From assembly GCA_023055425.1 (NCBI GenBank), contig JALGPY010000003.1, forward strand, positions 67,316,991 through 67,380,990: a DNA stretch of 64,000 nt. The letters run 5' to 3'. The DNA comes from Linanthus parryae (lineage: Eukaryota; Streptophyta; Magnoliopsida; Ericales; Polemoniaceae). Of this stretch, positions 57,632 to 64,000 are shown piece after piece. The notes below the pieces were generated by a model, which worked only from the letters and a program-made list of their open reading frames with translations, had not been told where the DNA came from and searched no databases. Every line of letters starts with the position of its first letter. Positions within the stretch are counted from its first letter, which is position 1. The translations under genes were made by a program, and so were the position numbers.

Positions 57632-59504
57632 ATGTCTCCGCTGCCCTTCGTCGTCGTCCTCCTCCTCCATCTCCGTCTATCAGCTTCTCTCTCCTCCCCT
57701 TTCAGTAAGTCCCTCTCTCTCTCTATATCTACTCAATTACAATCATGTCTCTACTTTCTATATTTGTCTAACTCTCACTAACACTTTCCAACTCCCACTC
57801 ACCCCACAGACGTCGCTTACCACATTGACTGCGGCGGACCGGCGAATTCCACCGACAAGTTCAACACCACCTGGCTCTCCGACCGGTTCTACACCGGCGG
57901 CTCGACCGGCCTCGTCTCCGAGCCACTCCGCTTCCACAGCCTCCAAGAGAAGACCCTCCGCTACTTCCCAATCTCCGCCGGTAAAAAAAATTGCTACATC
58001 ATCCCCGTCCCCAACGGCCGCTACTATGTACGGACCTTCACCGTCTACGACAACTACGACGGCAAGTCCCACACCCCGAGCTTCGAGATGTCGGTGGAAG
58101 GAACCCTAGTCTTCAGCTGGCGGTCCCCCTGGCCGGTCGACATCGCCCGCTCCGGCGCCTACTCCGATCTCTTCACCTTCGTCTCGGATGGATTCGCCGA
58201 TGTGTGCTTCTACAGCATCGCCACGGACTCGCCGGCGATTGCGTCGCTCGAGATAATTCAGATAGATCCGCTTTCGTACGGCTCCTCTTCGATGGGGAAC
58301 ACCTCGATTTTGGTCAACTACGGAAGGTTGACTTCCGGGTCGAACCAATTCGGATCGGGGTTCAGCAACGATACGGATCTCTTCGGCCGGGTGTGGCAGT
58401 CCGGCGCTGCATTCCGGTCTCGGAATCTAGCCGGAGTCAAAGCGGTATCCGCAATAAAAGATATAGTCAATACGGATCAGAGTCCGAACTATTTCCCCAT
58501 GAAGCTCTACCAAACGGCGACGACGGTGACCGGGAAAGGTCACCTGGAGTATAAATTACCGGTGGATGCGAAGCTGGACTACTTGGTGTGGTTTCATTTT
58601 GCAGAGATTGATGTGAGTGTGAATAGGGCGGGGAAGAGAGTGTTTGATGTGGTGATAAATGAGAAGAATGTGAGTAGGGTTGATATCTACAAGGAGGTTG
58701 GGGGTTTTGCTGCTTATAGTTGGTATTATACAGTGAAGAATTTGAGTAGTGCTACTCTGGTTGTGAAGCTGCTTCCTGTTGTTGGTGCACCTATCATTTG
58801 TGGGCTTGAGAATTACGCGATTGTTCCTGCTGATCTTTCCACTGTTCCTGAACAAGGTAATAATCTTGCTATTCAATCTATATACATACTATTTGTGAGT
58901 TGCTAAACTAAAATTGGCAATATTGTAGTGCAATTAGTGTAGAATTTTGGGTGATGATTTTGACAGTAATAACTTTTTCTCTGTAAAGCTAATTGAGGGT
59001 TGTTATACATTGCATTCATTTCTTTATGTACGGAATGGGGGCTTTTGCAGTCGTTGCTATGAGAGCATTGAAGGAGTCACTCAGAGTTCCAGATAGAATG
59101 GGTTGGAACGGAGACCCTTGCGCTCCTACTAATTGGGATGCTTGGGAAGGTGTAACTTGTCATCCAAACAAGGGTGAAACTGCAATGGTGGTCTCTCATA
59201 TGTAAGATTGCACTTGTTTGACTATGTCTGCATTTTTGCTGTTTGCTACCCACATTTAATATTGTCCTTCTTTTTCATAAAAAAATAAAATAGTTTCCTT
59301 CTTGCCGAAGCTATTGATTTTCAGATTAGTGAAAGTGTATGGTAGAGTATGACTTTGTAAATTGTGAGTTTGATTTACTTTTGCGTGAAATCTAAACCAT
59401 ACCTTCGTTTTACTTTGGCGTCTTATTTTCAGTGATCTTGGAAGTCAAGGTTTGAAAGGGTATATTAGCGACGAGATATCTCTTTTGTCAAACTTGGTAA
59501 GCTT
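57632..59504 (+). CDS. RLP4-like: Receptor-like protein 4 (RLP4)-type gene, first four exons; 3' part missing
   Basis: Exon 1 (57632-57704) encodes a signal peptide, MSPLPFVVVLLLHLRLSASL. The intron 57705-57809 has GTAAGT and CCACAG. Exon 2 (57810-58856) is a malectin-like ectodomain: VAYHIDCGGPANSTDKFNTT, RYYVRTFTVYDNYDGKS, VEGTLVFSWRSPWPV, DIVNTDQSPNYFPMKLYQTA and LDYLVWFHFAEIDVSVNRAG. Exon 3 (59051-59201) is the bridge to the LRRs, with MRALKESLRVPDRMGWNGDP and CAPTNWDAWEGVTC. Exon 4 (59433-59504, 72 bp) is one LRR, GLKGYISDEISLLSNLVSL. All junctions keep phase. The family is a plasma-membrane protein with malectin-like domain, LRRs and one membrane helix, without kinase. About 448 codons are here; the usual protein exceeds 600. 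The rest may follow a long intron beyond the window or be lost. Confidence 0.9.
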
Positions 59505-60880
59505 GTAAGTACCATCTATCAGCTGCTATGCTTTTGATAATTTTTTGTTACTCGGTATGCATTTATATATTCGTTTCTTGGAGTCATTCTTCATTCTCAT
59601 ATTGTAGTATCTAGGTCCTTTCATGTTGAGGAAGTAGTATAAGACCATCCGAGACCACTCTGTTGACAACTTTGTTAACACAGAGAAGTGAACCAATGCC
59701 AGCCAAAATAAGGATGTGTTGCCGAAATAGTTACAGTGACATCTCAGTAAACTGCAGTAAACTGTAGCAGTGTCGTTCGTAAATATGTTTACCTCAGTGA
59801 TTAAAACTCTTAATAACAGCGCTTTTGTTGCAGGATCCCACTGTACTGTAGGGGATATTAAAAGTAATGGAGGCTGTTAAGTTATAAGAGTACGATTGTA
59901 TGACTTGTTTTCTTAGGACAGAATGTAAAGAATATGATATGTACTAAAACTACAATCATGTACCACATGTCTAATTCTTTTTCATATTCTTTTTAATCAT
60001 CGACTATCATTATAACACTTACCAACAACATCAAAGAACCTACCACTTCTTTCTCAAAAAAAAAAAAAAAAAAAACTTTCTCAAAAATAAAAACCTACCA
60101 CTAACCCATATTATTGGCGGGCAACACAAAAACCAACAATGGTGGACTAAACAAAATAATGAACCTATTCGGTTCCAATTCAACAAGTCTACAACATGCA
60201 TGCCCTTATTATGAAATCACTCCCTTTATCAATTACCAAACATCAGAGACATGAGACAATGTCAGATAAAGAGCTCGTAGTTATGTTACCGAATGCATGA
60301 ACGAAACATGTTCTCTTATTATGAATCCACTTTTTTATGGGGACATCCGTATCAACCGACACACTGTGGAATTATGTTAAAGGATGAAATCCGAATAAGA
60401 GAAAAAGTACATAAATATGAAAATGTTCCGCAAAAGGAGAAATCTGATAACAAATTAGAAAAATATCCTAATTCCCGAGCTGCAAGTCCAATTGTCCTAT
60501 TAGAAATGACAGCTGTTGTAAATTTTCCTTTAACAATAAAAAGTAGGCAAGCGGAGACCTACTATGACTTGAGATCAAGTAAAATATAGTAACTGGATAA
60601 TAGTCAAATGCTAACAAGAAACTATAATATAGCAAAAAAGAATTTTACCTGTACCATGGGATCAACCTGGAAATCAGATTCCTAAATTGTAGATTAAACA
60701 AAGCTTAGGAGGGAGACCTTAGTTTGCCTTTGCTTATTTATCAGTCTTCTCAGATATGATACAGAGCGTTGCAAGTTGTGGGAAATGTGGAACTGATAAT
60801 TGTATTGCATAATAAACAAGCTAATACACTGGGTCTTTATAAACTTAGATAAGGACTTTAAACAAAAATAATAATTCTGA
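59505..60880. other. Non-coding region after RLP4 exon 4 (intron or broken flank)
   Basis: It begins with a 5' splice site (CTT/GTAAGT). No LRR or membrane exon follows. An A-run of about 22 lies at 60057-60078. A 98-codon frame at 60293-60589 (MHERNMFSYYESTFLWGHPY...) is not recognised. 60787-60895 may include LTR sequence of the adjoining copia element, but its limits are unclear. Confidence 0.5.
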
Positions 60881-63690
60881 CTAAATACTATTATGTCCTA
60901 TACGCCCCTGCAAAGTGGAGGATCTAGTCGATACTCCAACTTTGAACCGTAACGCAAGAAAAGGCCCTAGAGTGAGAGGCTTCGTGAGACAATCAGCAAG
61001 CTGGTCCGCAGACGAAACATGAGACACTCGAAGAATGCCAGCATGAACCTGTTCACGAACAAAGTGAAAGTCAAGAGCAACATGCTTCATGCGAGAGTGA
61101 AACACATGCTTGGAGCAGACGTAGTTGGTGTCCATGTTGTCACAGTAAACGACTGGTGCAGAGGACAAATGGCCACCAAGCTCAGCCAGAAGGGAGCAAA
61201 GCCAACGAATCTCAGTAGAGGCATCAGCAACAGTGCGATACTCAGCCTCAATAGATGATCCGACAACTGTGCGTTGTTTCTTGGAACTCCAGGAGATGGG
61301 AGAGCCGCCGAGATACACTAGGTAGCCCGAGGTGGATGTATAGGTGTCCTTGTCAGCTGCCCAGGCAGCATCTGAAAAGGCATAGAGAGTGTGGGGACCA
61401 CGACAAAGCACCAAGCCAAGATCGGCTGTGCCATGCAAATATCGTAGCAGGCGTTTCACCGCATTCCAATGAGTGGTCGTGGGCCTATGCATGAACTGAG
61501 ACAAACGATTAACAGCATAGGAGATATCAGGACGAGTAAGTGAGAGATACTGAAGACTACCAACTGCCATCCGAAATTCCGTTGCGTCGGAGAGAGGTGA
61601 ACCACTGTTAGCCGTAAGAACAACTGAAGTATCCATAGGTGTTTAAACTGGGTTGGCAGACGACATGCCCAGACGGTGAAGAAGATCAAGAATATACTTG
61701 TGTTGCGACGAAAGCAAACCCCGTGGATGTTGTAAAACTTCAATCCCAAGAAAGTATGATAAGTCACCAAGACCTGTTATACGAGAATCGTCGAGATAAA
61801 TCCGGGATACACTGCTGAACAGAGGAGGCATCGGATCCAGTAATGACTATATCATCCACATAGACAAGCAGATATAGAATGGTGCCGGAGTGCCGGTAGA
61901 TGAACAGTGACATGTCGGCGCTAGAGTTAACAAATCCCTGACAAAGGAGAAAGGAGCGAAGTTCTGCGTACTGGGCCTGTTTGAGGCCGTAAAACGCCTT
62001 GTTGAGACGACATACATGGTGTGGACGGTCCTGGTCCACAAAGCCAGGGGGCTGCGGCATGAAGACCTGCTCATGAAGAGATCCTTGAAGGAAGGCATTG
62101 TTTACATCCAACTGCTTGATGGGCCAGCGCTGAGAAATGGAAATAGAGATAACTAAGCGGATGGTGGAAGGCTTTACCACTGGACTGAAGGTTTCGTGAT
62201 AGTCAATGCCGGGCCGTTGATGAAAACATTTTGCAACCAGACGGGCCTTGTACCTGTCAACGGAACCATCGGGTTTTCGCTTGATGCGAAACACCCACTT
62301 GCAGCCAACCACATTAGTAGAATGAACTGGTAAAACAAGATCCCATGTGTTATTGTGAACCAATGCATCTAGCTCTGCTGCCTTCGCAACTCTCCATTGC
62401 GAGTGCGGCCTCAGTGACAAAGGTAGGTCCGCTATCTTTATCACAGGGGGAAAGGGTGATATGAAATGTGTATCTAGGGTTGCGGCGCAGAGTGCCGTCT
62501 CGCAACCTTGTGACCATAGGATGCGAGACGGGAGGCTTAGAGACAACAGGTTGAGAGGTAGAGGGAGGCTCGGCTACAGGTACAGGTTTAGCTGCTGTAC
62601 TAGAGCGACAAACAAAATGCTGGCCAGAGTATCGGTGAGGAGCGGATGGGTTGATCGGTGGTGGGGGAGGGATGGGTGGTGGTGGTGGTGATGGTAGAGT
62701 GACTGGAGAAGGTAAGGTAAGAATACTCGTGCTCGGTGTGAACCACAGGGAGAGACGATCATCATCAGACTGCTGAGATGACCCAGAGGATGAAGAAAAG
62801 AACGGAAAAGATGACTCGTCAAACTGAACATGTCTAGAGACGTAGAGACGATGAGAGGTAATATCGAGACAGAGATAGACACTCTGAGTGAGAGAGTACC
62901 CAACAATGACACAGGGAGTGGACCGTTCTTCAAGCTTATGCGAGGTGTAAGGGTGGATATAGGGTAATAGAGACAACCGAAAACTCGAAGTTTGGTGTAG
63001 TTGGGGCGCTGGTGAAAGATGACTTCAAAGGGGGAACGAAACTTGAGATGTCGCATTGGAAGACGGTTGATAAGGTAAACTGCAGTGGTGAACGCATAGG
63101 GCCAGTACTGGAGAGGGATAGAGGCGTGATGAAGTAAAGCAAGGCCAGTTTCGACGATGTGACGATGACGGCGCTCTCAATACCCATTGTGTTCAGGGGT
63201 ATGAGGAGGAGAGGTAAGGTGAGAATTACCATGAAAACCAAGATACCCACGGAGACCCACGGATTCTCCCCCCCTCCCCCCCCCCCCCCCCCCCCCTATT
63301 GTCTGAATAAAGTGTCTTGAGGGGAAGAGAGAAAAATTTCTCGACGATTGCATGAAAACTGTCTAAGATGTCATGTAGTTGCGATTTTCGTTGCATTGTG
63401 TGGAGCCAGATATACTTAGGGAAATGATCAATGAAAATGACATAGTATTTGAAACCATCTTGAGATGCAACAGGAGAGGTCCAAACATCAGAGAAAACGT
63501 CCTCAAGGGGCTGAGAAGATTTAATACTGGAATTATGAAAGGGAAGTTTATGACTCTTCGTGCATTGATATGCACTACAAGACTCAGGTACCTCTAAAAG
63601 GAAGTGAAAATTTGGAAACTACTTGCCGGCACACAGGCCCTGCCGGGTGGCCAAGACGACGACGCCAGGAGTGAAAGGAGGGACGAGACT
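60881..63690 (-). pseudogene. Ale/Retrofit-type Ty1/copia pol, decayed
   Basis: From right to left: pre-integrase region (RRRLGHPAGPVCRQVVSKFS), integrase core (DVWTSPVASQDGFKYYVIFI, LYSDN), integrase end (FHQRPNYTKLRVFGCLYYP, TSHKLEERSTPCVIVGYSL). The RT follows with WDLVLPVHSTNVVGCKWVF, RYKARLVAKCFHQRPGIDYH and intact YVDD in [16 protein letters not shown]. RNase H has YAFSDAAWAADKDTYTSTSG, SSIEAEYRTVADA and VYCDN, ending near 60881. A deletion in the RT (LKQAQYAEL for the usual LKQAPRAWY...) and frameshifts near 61640, 61800 and 63250 show decay. The gag part is cut off near 63690 by another LTR element. Confidence 0.88.
63268..63296. repeat. Poly(C) run interrupting the copia integrase
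   Basis: A C7 run, one T and a C21 run lie within the integrase reading. Such runs cause length errors in sequencing, so the local frame break may not be real. Confidence 0.8.
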
Positions 63691-64000
63691 CAGTATAGAA
63701 ACTATAGGAACTAAATCGTAATTAGTTTAGACCTAGCTTCTAGTAGCTTCTTAGTATTCTATATAAACAGACGTAATCTGTCAGTATTACTCAATACAAT
63801 CATCCTGTTCAATATGGTATCAGAGCTGCTTTGCTCCTGGTGAACAAAACAAAGTTCCCTCCCTCTGGCGGGCGGCGCCACCATTAGTCGCCCGCCGGAC
63901 CACTAGCCTCTATTTTTATGCCATTGTTTTGTTCCATCTGGTTTCTTTCTATATTCAATAAACCCTAGTTCCTAGCCACCGAATCCTCTGCCGGCGACCC
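63691..64000 (+). mobile_element. 5' LTR end, PBS and leader of a second Ale-type copia element
   Basis: CTATATAAAC near 63763 is a TATA box. The LTR ends near 63811 (CATCCTGTTCA) and is followed by the PBS TGGTATCAGAGC at 63815-63826. The leader to the window end has no ORF of note. The LTR is short (at most about 120 bp), as usual for the Ale lineage. The left end is not precisely fixed; the element runs out of the window to the right. Confidence 0.65.

Noticed and set aside
1..64000. Bacterial or phage system, CRISPR array, tRNA or rRNA genes
   Set aside because: No operon structure, ribosome binding sites, spacer arrays or RNA gene signatures; all periodic repeats are explained by transposons or satellites.

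Overview
The window is nuclear DNA of a flowering plant, most likely a eudicot. This rests on spliced plant receptor-type exons with GT/AG introns, plant-specific retrotransposon lineages (Tat-type Ty3/gypsy, SIRE-type and Ale-type Ty1/copia, L1 LINEs with RNase H tails), hAT, Stowaway and Helitron-type DNA elements, and fragments of plant HD-Zip IV and U-box genes. I see no bacterial operon, CRISPR array, rRNA or tRNA gene. Most of the window is a layered transposon island.

Positions 1-20032 hold one Tat-type gypsy family in rearranged, repeatedly recombined form. Its reconstructed order is LTR, PBS, gag, pol (RT, RNase H, second archaeal-type RNase H, two tandem integrase zinc-binding units, integrase core), a 54-bp tandem repeat, then a multi-exon plant mobile domain (PMD) gene on the opposite strand with its own TATA-type promoter, then polypurine tract and LTR. 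The PMD gene is present twice (5845-8475 and 12498-16795). Eight LTR pieces lie in alternating orientations, several joined at short microhomologies.

Positions 20033-21664 carry the upstream region and broken first coding exon of an HDG11-like HD-Zip IV gene. Positions 22515-37370 are one L1 LINE on the minus strand. It was split by a 9.1-kb SIRE-type copia element (target duplication GTATT), a hAT-type MITE (near-perfect 8-bp duplication) and a non-coding LTR element with PBS; reading across the copia and MITE insertions recovers L1 protein sequence.

Positions 37371-52669 are former host sequence shredded by insertions. An unidentified minus-strand exon is cut by a 5'-truncated L1 (17-bp imperfect target duplication) and bounded by a 3.4-kb solo-LTR-like element (GCTAA/GCTAA). 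A U-box (PUB38-like) gene fragment is cut by a 3.7-kb non-coding LTR pair (CTTTT/CTTTT) and a 3.8-kb solo-LTR-like element (GAGGC/GAGGC). MITEs sit inside these.

Positions 52670-57631 mix a duplicated intron-like segment, MITEs, a Helitron 3' end and an L1 3' end. Positions 57632-59504 are the best host gene: the first four exons of an RLP4-like protein (signal peptide, malectin-like domain, start of the LRRs). Its remaining exons are not in the window; the sequence to the right runs into a decayed Ale-type copia on the minus strand and the 5' LTR and PBS of another on the plus strand.
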